Part shown: positions 22,799-33,828 of the stretch, piece after piece
Position numbering within the stretch: the stretch's first letter is position 1
How the letters are laid out: each line of letters starts with the position of its first letter
Assembly (NCBI RefSeq): GCF_030272615.1
Contig: NC_081409.1
Coordinates: 207,065,190-207,129,189, forward strand
Length of the DNA stretch: 64,000 nucleotides
Direction: 5' to 3'
Origin: Cryptomeria japonica
Taxonomy: Eukaryota; Streptophyta; Pinopsida; Cupressales; Cupressaceae
The notes under the pieces: generated by a model
The model's input: the letters and a program-made list of their open reading frames with translations, nothing else
Told to the model about the DNA's origin: nothing
Databases searched by the model: none
Translations under genes and position numbers: made by a program

Positions 22799-24558
22799 AT
22801 GTTTGAAATAACTGAAGACTATAAAAACATGGAACACGAAGATGAATTACAAGTTGAAGAGGAAATAACAGAACAACATGTCAGAGATATCAAAAAAGAT
22901 CCTCGATTTGATAAATTTAGGCAGAAAATATTGGAGGGAGAAAAAGAAAAATATTTCCTAATGTTAGCAAAATCTGGTGCTAAACTCCCCCAAGATTTTG
23001 ATGTGAACAAATTGACACAAAAGAGAAATGACCCCCCTTTAATAATGAAAAATATGAGGATATTTTTGGTCTCAAACTCAATGACACATCAATTCCTAGT
23101 AACACTAGAAACAATGAGGAAACTTACATTCCCACAAGGGATGAAGTAGAAATTCTAAATAAAGCTCAATCCAATGAGGATACAAGAAGGGATAGAGATG
23201 ATATCAGAAGAGATCAAGATCCTCCTAGAATGCAAAATCATGGCTATGCAAGAAAAAATCATTTGGATAATCCTATCACAACTCTCGTACAACAAATACA
23301 AACACTACAAACACAAATTAAAGATATGCAAAGAGGAAATGTTAGAAGATACTCACTTCAAGAAATTTGTCCTTATCCATTCGATAGAAACCTAAACATG
23401 AGACCATTTCCTATAGTTTTTGAAACTCGTAGATATGAAAAATATGACGGAAGCACTAACCCTCAAGATCATATAAGGGAATTTTGCACAATGAGTATGG
23501 AGTTTGCACATGAGGATACATACTTAATGAGACTATTTCCAAAAAGCTTAACTGGACTAGCTATGGAATGGTTCTCCAAACTTACACTTGGAATCAGATC
23601 ATTCTCAAAATTGATGGATAAGTTTGTTTCATAATATGCTTATAACATCCAACATGAAGTAACCATGCTAGACCTATGTAACACAAAACAAAAGAGTGGA
23701 GAACCCTTCATGACATTCTTACAACAATGGAGGCGGTTAGCTTTGAGGTATCCTCGTACAGTGCCAGAGTATTAAAAAATGGACATATTCATAGACAACT
23801 TAAACGATCAAATGAGTTATTACTTAAAAATGCAAGGAAATCAAAGTTTTGCAAAAATGATTGATAATGGAATCAGAATGGAGGAAACCATGATAAAGAA
23901 AGGTGAGTTGAAATTATTCAAAGAAGGAGTTCACCCTCCTAACAACACTAACAACAACAATCACAATGATAAACCAAAGTTTTGGAATAGAAATCGTAAT
24001 GTCGTCAATGATGGGATAATGGATAACAACAATGTAAAACCAAAGCAACCGGTTTTTAATTTATCCAATCACTCAACAACAGCTCAACAAAACAACAATC
24101 ACCAAAAAGCAACTAACAAAAACTTCTTTCGAAGACAATTTACAAACATTGGTGAACCCCTTGGGTCCGCATTAAAAACACTCATCGCAAACAAATTGAT
24201 TACTTTACCAAAAGAAAGAAACTTTGAACCCAAGGTAAAACCTACTTGGTGGAATGACAACCATTATTGTGATTTCCATCAAAACAAAGGACACCAAACA
24301 AATGCTTGTCAACGACTAAAACATGTCATCCAAGATTTGATTGATAATGGAATAATAACCATGGATGGAAATACAACAAATGAATCTCACACAACTTTCA
24401 AAACTCCACTTCCTAATTATGAGAAGGGTGAATCATCAATAGGGAAGAATGGTAAAGGTAAAGCAAAGGTAAACTATGCTCATGCATATGACAATGTGGT
24501 AAATGTAATCGTAGTTAAAGAGAAACAACATCATGAACCTGCTCATGTTATCACATGA
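22799..24558 (+). pseudogene. Element F gag
   Basis: ATG 22799 begins an acidic N-terminal part (MFEITEDYKNMEHEDELQ). A frameshift near 23030-23150 leads into the capsid-type core: RRYEKYDGSTNPQDHIREF, YLMRLFPKSLTGLAMEWFS, FMTFLQQWRRLA. TAA at 23632 and near 23774 interrupt it. An Asn-rich linker and a retro zinc motif of the CDFHQNKGHQTNAC type (CX2-3HX4HX4C, about 24270-24310) come before the TGA at 24556. The frame continues into pol, so gag and pol were probably one ORF. It is the particle protein of a Ty3/gypsy element. Confidence 0.85.
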
Positions 24559-25869
24559 AGCAAAGACAAAGTGCTTTTTCTAGGTCCTACAAAAAACACG
24601 TCATCCACTACCAAACAATACAATCTAGTGGATCAATTACAGAAAACACCTGCACAAATATCCATCTTAGAACTTTTAAAGCTGTCACCTGCAGACAAAG
24701 AGATTCTTGAATGAGCATTAGCAGATACCATAGTGTCCAAAGATCTTGATATAGATCAATTCCAAACCATGGTGGGACAACTCACAACTCCCCACTGCTT
24801 ATCATTTACCAAAGAAGATGACATGTCCTTGCAACATCCCCACAATGCTGGTTTGCATATTGAAGTCCTCATTCACAAAACGTGAGTTAAATGTGTTCTA
24901 ATAGATGGTGGAGCTGGCCTAAATATTTGTTCATTGAGTCTTGTTCGTGCCTTAGGATATTTAGAAGATGTAGTTGATCCCCGCAAAAATATCACCATAA
25001 AAGCCTATGATGAAGAAGAACATTCCTCCAAGGGAATTGTGATACTACCCATCAAAGTGGGACCTTTACAGAAAATACAACATGCCAAGTTCTAGACTTG
25101 GACTTATCATATAATATACTCCTGGGGAGACCATGGATACGTGACTTGCAAGCTGTCCCATCAACCTATCATCAGTGTGTCAAATTTCCCTATAATGGAC
25201 AAGAAATCACAATATCTATAGATTCAAATCCATTCCAATATTGTAGCAATCTAAAAAATGGCTCAAGAAGTCATTGTTCCTCATAACAGGGAGGCGTCAT
25301 CTTCGAACACACAATCCAAAGAACAATAATTTGCCTCTATTTTATCAAGTATGGAAAAACAAATGCATCTAAGAGATCGAGGAAATAGAGAATACTCCAT
25401 ATGACAATTACCACTCTCTCCTAAATCCTTTGGAAAACCATCAAACTGTAAACAACAACCAATTGTGAAACGTCTTCCGATATTTGATGGAGAATTCATT
25501 AGTGCTGGAACCTTATCAGAGGAGACAGAAAACAAAGATGTGCTACAATGCCTATACAAAGATGAAGAAGTTCAACAAAAAGTCAACAATATCAGAATAC
25601 CTACAGAAAGATATGGAAAAGGATTCAACATTCTTCAAAAGATGGGATACACTGGAACAGGTCCTATAGGAAAAAGAAAAGAAGGTATCTCAGAACCTAT
25701 CCAACCTCATACTCAACAAGCTACAGACAAAGCAGGTTTAGGGTATGGACAAGTTAATTTACCAGAAGACATATTCTCTAATTAGCACCAAGAGAAAAAT
25801 GAAAATAGACAAGAACAACTTGCAATTGAAAGGGAAGAAGCATCTGCAAAGCAACAAACACAACCAAAC
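24559..25869 (+). pseudogene. Element F protease and G-patch region
   Basis: The gag frame continues past the stop at 24558. The protease active site reads VLIDGGAGLNICS (about 24895-24940), with Asp-Gly-Gly in place of the usual Asp-Ser/Thr-Gly. A frameshift near 25080 is followed by the NILLGRPWIRD motif of retroelement protease ends. At about 25600-25760 there is a G-patch: YGKGFNILQKMGYTGTGPIG followed by the LGYG end. G-patch domains bind nucleic acid or RNA helicases and are known next to protease in some retroelements. Several stops break the region. Confidence 0.75.
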
Positions 25870-27714
25870 ATGAAATGGCAAAAGAAACAATCCTCAAATC
25901 AACAAGAGAAACAAACCAATAGTACCTCCCAAGCAGCATTAACTCTCAATCAAAACAAGCATGAACCTAGTAATAATCAAGGAGAGCTGATAGTAAAGTT
26001 GACAGAACTCAATCTCAGTCCAAAAGAAGTTGAATATGAAAGAAGGAAAGATATAGCAAGACAAACAGAAGAAACACATCAAAAGCTATATGAACAAATT
26101 TGTAGATTGCAAGCTGCAAGTGAGACAGATTCTAACGAATGGGAATGGGATTCCTATCATTCTGAAGAATTAACTGAAGAAAATTGCTTTAAAGAAGATG
26201 TAGGAGTCGATGTAGTTCACACGTATGCAGGACAAACATTAGGAACTAGCTCACTTGAATTAGAATCACATTCGGCTGACTTGGACTTAATTGAGGATGA
26301 TCAAGAACTTCTTGGGCGAGGTCATTCTGATGAGGGTACCGTTCTAGACATTGACATACATATCAAAAACTTTGATAACTCAATCATGACCCTAAATACT
26401 CTTGAAACATCTCAACCTGATGATCCTTTACCTCTACTCTACCCCGAATTGATTGAATGGGAAAATGAAGGACATACTACCATTGATACCTTTCCAAATG
26501 ACTATTCCATATCTGTATATCTTAATGCAATTGAACCCACAACAAATTCCACCAGGAATTTCAGCAATGCATCTTCCAGTCAAGTGGGTGCCAAATCTCC
26601 TAGTCGCAAAAGCGAAAATAAAGAAAACAATATCAGGTCTAATGTTGAAAACCATTTCTTGGCAACATTAGATCAAGAAAAAGTAAAAAGAAAGCATGCA
26701 TCTAATGGTGAAAACCTCCTCGAGGCCTCGGAAGAATGGAGATTTGACACTTTACCTGAGTACTATCAAGAAAGGTCATCAATTTTGATTGAACCAATAG
26801 AAGCAGTTAATATTGGGACATCAGAGCAACCAAAGATCCTACATCCAACAACTTCTCTGTCAGAAAAAGAAAGGAAAGAATATATGGAATTCTTTAAACG
26901 ACGACAAATCAATTTCATTTGGTCATATGCAGACATGCCAGGATTAGATCCAGAGCTTATTATACATCACTTAAATGTCAATCCAAGAGCCAAACCAATC
27001 AAACAGAAATTAAGAAAGATGCATCCACATATTGCTCTCTTGGTCAAAGAAGAACTAAAAAAATTACTGGATGTAGGATTCATCAGACCTATAGCATATC
27101 CTCAGTGGGTATCAAACATCGTTCCTATTTCAAAGCCAAACAAAAGTATTAGAGTATACACAAACTTCAGAGATCTTAATAATGCATGTCCAAAGGATGA
27201 CTTTCCTTTGCCTAACATTGACATCATTGTAGATTTAATAGCTAGACACTCCATGTTTTCTCTAATGGATAGTTTCTCCGGATATAATCAGATTAAAATA
27301 GCACCTGAAGATCAAGAAAAGACAACTTTCACATGTTCGTGGGGTACTTTCCGCTGGAACGTCATGCCTTTTGGACTAAAGAACTCAGGTGCCACATATC
27401 AGAGAGCTATGACAATGATATTCCATGACATGATGCATACATTCATGGAAGACTATGTAGATGACATCTTGGCAAAATCATACAACAGAGAAGAACATAT
27501 CAAAATACTGGAAAAGATCTTTGATCGGTTAGAACAGTATAAGCTACGACTAAATCCTAAGAAACGTGCCTTTGGGGTCACTTCAGGAAAGCTATTGGGA
27601 TACATTGTTTCAGCTAGAGGTATCAAAGTAGATCCAGCTAAGGTCAAAGCAATCATGGAAATGGCATCTCCCAAGAATATAAGTCAACTCAGATCACTAC
27701 AAGGAAGACTGTAG
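25870..27714 (+). CDS. Element F pol segment: linker plus reverse transcriptase
   Basis: A 614-codon frame is the longest open one in the window. The first ~330 residues are an acidic linker. RT follows: NVNPRAKPIKQKLRKMHPHI, EELKKLLDVGFIRP, VYTNFRDLNNACPKDDFPLP, FSLMDSFSGYNQIKIAPEDQ, MPFGLKNSGATYQRAM and the catalytic YVDDIL (about 27455-27475). VYTNFRDLN has Asn where most relatives have Asp, so a catalytic carboxylate may be lost. It ends at TAG 27712 in SLQGRL, where relatives read on into the connection domain. The ATG at 25870 is just the first in the frame; the real protein would begin upstream in gag-pol. Confidence 0.85.
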   Translation: MKWQKKQSSNQQEKQTNSTSQAALTLNQNKHEPSNNQGELIVKLTELNLSPKEVEYERRKDIARQTEETHQKLYEQICRLQAASETDSNEWEWDSYHSEELTEENCFKEDVGVDVVHTYAGQTLGTSSLELESHSADLDLIEDDQELLGRGHSDEGTVLDIDIHIKNFDNSIMTLNTLETSQPDDPLPLLYPELIEWENEGHTTIDTFPNDYSISVYLNAIEPTTNSTRNFSNASSSQVGAKSPSRKSENKENNIRSNVENHFLATLDQEKVKRKHASNGENLLEASEEWRFDTLPEYYQERSSILIEPIEAVNIGTSEQPKILHPTTSLSEKERKEYMEFFKRRQINFIWSYADMPGLDPELIIHHLNVNPRAKPIKQKLRKMHPHIALLVKEELKKLLDVGFIRPIAYPQWVSNIVPISKPNKSIRVYTNFRDLNNACPKDDFPLPNIDIIVDLIARHSMFSLMDSFSGYNQIKIAPEDQEKTTFTCSWGTFRWNVMPFGLKNSGATYQRAMTMIFHDMMHTFMEDYVDDILAKSYNREEHIKILEKIFDRLEQYKLRLNPKKRAFGVTSGKLLGYIVSARGIKVDPAKVKAIMEMASPKNISQLRSLQGRL

Positions 27715-28712
27715 TCAATGAGAAGATTTGTGGCTCAACTAGCAGATAAATGTCAACCATTTACCCATCTATTACATAAAAATGTTTTTTTCAAGTGGGA
27801 CCATCAATGTGAGGATGCATTCAACAAGATCAAGGCATATCTCATGCAACCACCCATTCTAATGTCACCAACTTTGAACAAGCCGTTATTGCTCTATGTA
27901 TCAACCACTGAAGTATCATTAGGAGTTTTACTTGCACAACAAGATAATGAAGGAAAAGAGCGAGCCATCTAGTACATCAGCAGAACACTAGTGGGATATG
28001 AGCTCAACTATTCCCCAACAGAAAAAGCATGCTTGGTGGTAGTTTTTGCTTCTCAAAAATTAAGACACTATCTATTGTCTCACTCCATCAAGTTGATAGC
28101 TAAAATCAATCCATTGAAATATTTTCTCAGCAAGGCAACATTGACAGGATGACTAGCAAAATGGATCATGATCCTAAGTGAGTTTTATATTGAGTATGTA
28201 GACAGAAAAGCTATCAAGGGACAAGTCATCACATATCAACTAGCAGAGGCACCACTTCAAGATGATCAACCTCTAAAGATTTAATTTCCTGATGTTGATA
28301 TCCTAACAGTCACAACAAAAGCATGTCAACTATACTTTGATGGTTCATATACGCAGCACGGATCAGGAGCAGGAATTCTATTTATCACACCACAAGGTCA
28401 TACAATTCCGAAAGCATACAAATTAAGCTTCCCATGCACCAACAACACTGCAGAGTATGAAGCTTTGGTTACAGGTATCAAAATGGCTGTAGAATGGAAC
28501 ATTACACAACTTTAGGTTTTTGGAGACTCTCAGCTTGTCATCAATCAAATCAATGATGACTATCAAACAAAAGATGACAGACTCATGCCTTACAAAAAGA
28601 TGGTGGATGACTTCAAGAAATATTTTGTTGAAATCACTTTTGAACAAATTCCAAGAAATGATAACAAAGCAGAAGATGCCATGGCAACAGTTGCTTCTCT
28701 ATTACAAACATA
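27715..28712 (+). pseudogene. Element F RNase H and second (archaeal-type) RNase H
   Basis: Directly after the RT stop, the RT thumb and first RNase H are seen: LYVSTTEVSLGVLLAQQDNE, YISRTLVGYELNYSPTEKAC, ASQKLRHYLLSHSIK. A second RNase H follows: LYFDGSYTQHGSGAGILFI, NNTAEYEALVTGIKMAVEW, VFGDSQLVINQINDDYQTKD, ending KAEDAMATVASLL. Two RNase H domains in tandem mark the Tat lineage. Stops at about 27970, 28150, 28282, 28515 and 28711 inactivate it. Confidence 0.88.
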
Positions 28713-28809
28713 GGAGAATCAAGAGCGTTATGAATTCCTGGTTGAAGAGTTGTTTTACTCGTCTCATAATTGTCCTAATTCCCAAACCATTTATCAACTT
28801 ATAGGACAT

Positions 28810-30075
28810 GATTCCTCCCACTATGGCCAAACTTACACATAACTGAAAGATAACATCTTACCTTCTGACTTATTGAAAAATCAAAAGAGAAAATTTATTC
28901 GCCAATCCTTCCATTATACTCTTGTCACGGATACCCTATTTAAACGAGGTCTAGATGATACTCTTTTAAGATGTCTCGAACAAGAAGAATTTGAGAAGGC
29001 CTTGAAGGAAGTCCATAACGACATTTGTGGCACTCATTCAAGTGGTCTCACCCTTTCGAAAAAACTCATATGCTTGGGCTATTATTGGTCGACTATGGAA
29101 TGAGGTTCTTTTCAGATAGCTAGAACGTGCAAACAATGTTAGATCCATGGGAACTTGATTCATGCACCAACACAAGAACTTCATGCTTTGGCAAACTCTT
29201 GGCCTTTCTGCCAATGGGGTCTTGATCTAGTAGGAAAAATAAATCCTTCTTCATCTAATGGTCACAAATTCATCCTTGTAGCTACATAATATTTTACAAA
29301 ATGGATCGAGGCAGTACCTCTCACAAATATCACAGGAAAACAAATTGCTGCATTTATCTTGAATTACATCATCTGTCGTTATGGAATACCAATGACCATT
29401 ATCACTGATAATGGGTGACCATTCAAGAATCAGGATGTACAAGAGCTATGTGAGAAGTTTAAGATCCAACACAGATTCTCCACACCCTATTATCCATAGG
29501 GGAATGGGCAAGCAGAAGCATCTAACAAAACTATTCTAAAAATCCTCAAAAAGACAGTGAACGATGCTGGGAAAGATTGGCATATTCAATTAAACCTTGC
29601 TCTCTAGGCCTACCGCACCAGTATTCGCACACCAATAGGTGCCACACCTTTCTCTCTTATATATGGATCAAAAGCCATATTGCCAATTGAAGTAGAGATA
29701 CCCTCTCTACGTGTATCACTAAAAGGACTTATCCCAGATGAAGAACAATGAGTATCTAGACTACAAGAGTTAGAACTGATCCATGAAAGAAGACAAAATA
29801 CCTTTGATCATCTAAAGGTATATCAACAAAGAATGTGCTGAAGTTATAATCACAAGGTCAAACCATGAATCTTTCAAGTGGGAGAACTAGTACTAAAGGA
29901 AAATCCACGAAATCAGTCAGATCGATAAAAGAAGGGAAAATTTGAACCAAACTGGTTAGGTCCATTTGTGGTCACAATAGTATTTGGGTCAGGGGCATAT
30001 CAACTATCAACACAAGATGGAGATCAGCTCGAGGAACCCATCAATAGCATGCATCTGAAGAAGTTTTATGTCTAA
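28810..30075 (+). pseudogene. Element F integrase
   Basis: The N-terminal zinc region is seen as HNDICGTHSSGLTLSKKLI with CKQC. The core carries the catalytic Asp in WGLDLVGKINPSS, then KWIEAVPLTN, YGIPMTIITDNG and FSTPYYP...GNGQAEASNK, which holds the catalytic Glu (DDE triad). The C-terminal part has FQVGELVLKENPR and KFEPNWLGPFVV. Several TGA or TAG codons occur at positions where relatives have Arg, Gln or Trp (about 29418, 29498 and 29606). The frame ends at TAA 30073-30075. It would insert the cDNA into the genome. Confidence 0.88.
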
Positions 30076-30205
30076 AAAATCCAAAAATAGTGAAAAAAGC
30101 AAAAAATCCAAAAACAGTGAAAAAAGCAAAAAATCCAAAAATAGTGAAAAAAGCAAAAAATCCAAAAATAGTGAAAAAGAAGAAAATCCAAAAACAGTAA
30201 AAAAT
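30074..30205 (+). repeat. 27-bp tandem repeat after the element F pol stop
   Basis: About 4.8 units of AAAAAATCCAAAAAyAGTG plus a GAAAAAAGC-type end, period 27 (30074-30100, 30101-30127, 30128-30154, 30155-30181, then a partial decayed copy). It begins within the stop codon of integrase. It also opens a false minus-strand frame. Confidence 0.88.
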
Positions 30206-31799
30206 CAAATATGAGAAAAACTGCAATAAAAAAAGATGGTGAAAACTTGGCAAACAGGCACTATCTGTCGGCTAGCTCTTCCATCTATTAGTTCACGCTT
30301 TCTTCCGCTTGCATTCTTTTCTGTCAGCGCTGTTCATATTCATCATAAAGCCTTTGTACATACACAGGCATCCCAGGTGATTTCTCGTCATGGTTTGTAT
30401 CATTGACTATATCATAATAAGACTTGTTTCTAGGCTGGGGGCAAAATCCTGAACTTGGTTGGGGGCAAAAAGTTGCAATCATTTTGAGCTTAATCAAAGC
30501 AGGTAGAACAACAACCAGACAACGCTTGTCAAATGAAAAAACTGAGATACATCCAACATTGAACATAAGATCACATTGTCAACCATTAACTATCACATAT
30601 CAATTTAAACATGACAAAACACATAACAATGGATGATATATCTTGACTCATGATTTTAACACTTTGGCAATAATGGTTCAACTATTTTATTTTGATTTTC
30701 GCTATCATGATTTCTGAGTAACTCCAGGATGTCTTTGACTAGAGGAACGAGGAAGGAACATGATATTTTTCTTGTCTACTGTCTATAAATTAATCATTAA
30801 TATGTAAAAAGTTGTCTAAGGAAATGATCATCAGAGTATCATCGAAGACATTTCGGACTTGCGTATAGAAATGGTTAATACTGTCTGTTTTATGCAAGCA
30901 ACACTCTGGTCATCTTGGTTTAATTATACCTCGATGCTTGTGCTAACTTGCAATATCAAAACCCAGGAAAGTAGTGCTCAGGTCATCATGGTTCAATTAT
31001 ACCATGGATGTTTGCACTCACTTCCCACATTTTAAAAGCTCAATGATGAAACAAAGCAATGACTCCATGACCGGTTTGATCAGTGCATTGCATTTTAAGA
31101 TAGATTTGCATTTCATTCTGCATGGGATCACAATGCTCACCAAAGCTAACATGGTGTTATCTCTCTTATTACGTGATTGAGTACATTGGACAATAACAAA
31201 AATAATCAATTCATTCATCCTACATGATAAGTTAGTTCATCTCAAGTAACCATTGCATACCAAGACATCATTCATATAAAGCATAAGCTCATTCATTCAT
31301 TTAGTAAGATCATTTCATGGCCTTCATCAAATCTCAAATCATATAAAATAACACCATTGCATTGCATTGCATCCATCTCATATTAACATGCATGAGAAAA
31401 TCATAAAAATATCATAAACATAGAAAGCATTACATCGCGCAAACATCACATAGAAATTATAAGCATCACCATGCATATTTGCATACATCATGTAAATACT
31501 ACATCATCATATATCTATCATCTAGAATTCATAAGCATATAAAAGAATTAAAGCATACATCATGAAAGTAACCTCACATCGTAATCATATGTCAAATAGA
31601 ATGCATCCATCATTTCATAGGTCATGTAGAGCGAATAGAATCAACTGCATATCATATCATCAAAACAAGATCAATGTCCAAGGTACAATGATATCACAAA
31701 ATATATGAGATACATCACAACTATACATCGCAGGAATCATCAATATCTCATCACAATAAGGTGTGTACATAAATAGATCAATGTCCCATATCAGTGTGA
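30206..31799. other. Non-coding spacer between pol and the antisense gene of element F
   Basis: There is no ORF with recognisable content. The stretch 31240-31760 is rich in CAT/ATCAT simple sequence. Purine-rich GGGGGCAAAA blocks near 30437-30470 resemble polypurine tracts, but are far from the LTR. It may hold the 3' end of the antisense transcript. Confidence 0.55.
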
Positions 31800-33828
31800 C
31801 CACTCAGACGCGGAGCGGAACTCTGTCCTGATGCGACAGGTAGAGTAGCACCAGCTCGTACCACTGTACCTGAGTCCCCACCTGGGAGAGCTCTCCAAAG
31901 TGGCCCTGTCACTCCTCGACTCTTAGTCTAGCTCTATCTCGATCTCCTGCTCAGCTGTGAAAATCCTGGAGCCCTCCGATCAGGAGGAACAATAGTAAAG
32001 TATAATGTCCTGTAATACTCAGCCTCTTAGATCCTCTGGCGTATCATCTTCAGGGCGGTCTTCCCTGAAGTAGACCCTCCTGAGAACTGTAACCATGTCT
32101 CGACCTACCGACACCTATCCATAGCTGCGTCTCTCTCGACTAGGAGAGAAGCCATCTGAGTCTCTAGCTGGGCCATCTGAGAGTCCCTCTCTACTAGTCG
32201 ACTCTCTAGCTGCTGAACCTAAGCCTATAAGTCTGTAATCTGAGCCTGCTGCTGATGCGAAGACATCCTAATGAGGATCCGTCGAGGTGCCTCTGCCCGT
32301 GGCTACTCATCTTGTGATACTATCATAGGTACCTGCTCAATTGGGGGTCCCTCCTACTCTAGAACCTGATGTTCTTGATCCCTTGGACCTGATCTCCTAT
32401 GTCTGACCACCTGAGCCATCCAATCTGTATATACATCTCTAACAGATCTAGAACTGCTGGCTCCTAGTGTGCCTGTCACTACCGCTACCACTGCTCGACC
32501 ATCTCTCCTGTCATCATCCCCCCCATCACCATCTCCTCCATCATCATCTCTAGCACCATGATCTCCTACATCTCCTCCATATCCATCCCCATATCCGCTA
32601 TCATCTCTCCCCTCACCATCCCTCTGTCGTGTAGGAGCTCTGCATCGTAGCCTCTCATCATCCTCATCAAAAACTGGCTCTAGCTCATCCAGACATGTCA
32701 GCCTCAGAAACCTGTGTAAAGTACAGTGCATAGCATGCTCATGTGTCATCTCGCTATCCAGCACACTTGGAAGATGATCCCAATCAACTAGCTCCAATGA
32801 TCGATACTCTGCACAGGCCTGGTCATATGAAATAGAAGGCCCCAAGTAGCCACATCCAATCTCCGACGAACATAATGAGCTGTACCCTGTGGCATTCCCT
32901 GTATCCCGCCATACTGTCTCAACACCCTCATACGAAGGAATCACTCGATGACATAGGGTGTCGACCCAATCAGATATCGCGTGATGAATACATAAGACAT
33001 CTCCACTGCATCCTTAGGCCAAATCTCACAATCCCTGTATGGTCTCCATATCACAGTATCTAGATCATCTAAGGCCCGTCGCTAATACTCTAATTTGCCT
33101 AGCTTTGGTTGGACAATAATACCTGGATACCCCTCAGCATAAGGCCTGCCTACAGGTCTATCTCTGTTAGCCAATGGTTGTGTGATAGGTAGATGCTCCC
33201 AGGCCCATATCTAAAGCATGGTCACCCCTACTAATAACGCAGCTGATCCTTGATACACAACTCGGTGCAAGTCATGATACAAATGCGCCAACATACATGA
33301 CCCCCATGCAAAGCGGGTCCCCTCTGTCACCATCTGCTCAAGCAGATGACCCCATCCAACAGATAATCCCTTTGACCTGTGATCAAGACAAAGGAAGCCT
33401 CCAATAAATCCGGCAAGCACAGTCGGTAATGTGGCATATCCTAACTCTAGCATCTCCTACCACGCAATATCATACCCACCTATCTCATCATCCTCAAACA
33501 ATCGGCAAAGTGCCTCTGTCCCACCCCACTCGCTGAGATCATAATATACTAGATCACCCATCACAGGGATGCGCAGAATCCAATAGACATCCTTGGGTGT
33601 CACCGTAATCTCTCCCATCAGCAAATGAAACATGTTATGCTCACTATGCCAGCGCTCTACTAAAGCTGTCAGTAATCCCTGGTTTATCAAAGGCCGAGGC
33701 ATGTCAAGAAGGGAAGATAAACCACACCTGCCAATGTGGTCTCGCTCCACCTGGCTAAGGCGGGGTATTAGCATCCATGTCTTCGGGAAATGCTCCCAAG
33801 ACTGAAGAACAGTAAAGTGCTCTTGCAA
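31800..33828 (-). pseudogene. Antisense plant mobile domain (PMD-type) gene in element F
   Basis: Read on the minus strand from 33828: LLTALVERWHSEHNMFHLL, GEITVTPKDVYWILRIPVMG, then after one in-frame TAG (33457-33459) GYATLPTVLAGFIGG and GSAALLVGVTML. After another TAG come WAWEHLPITQP and TVIWRPYRDCEIWP. These are hallmarks of the plant mobile domain (aminotransferase-like, MAIN family). A frameshift near 32950 leads into an Asp/Gly-rich acidic region (about 32500-32640) and a coiled coil (VQQLESRLVERDSQMAQLET, about 32140-32220). Antisense genes between pol and 3' LTR are known in Grande-type Tat elements. The role of PMD here is unknown; host PMD proteins act in silencing and development. 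Confidence 0.75.
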
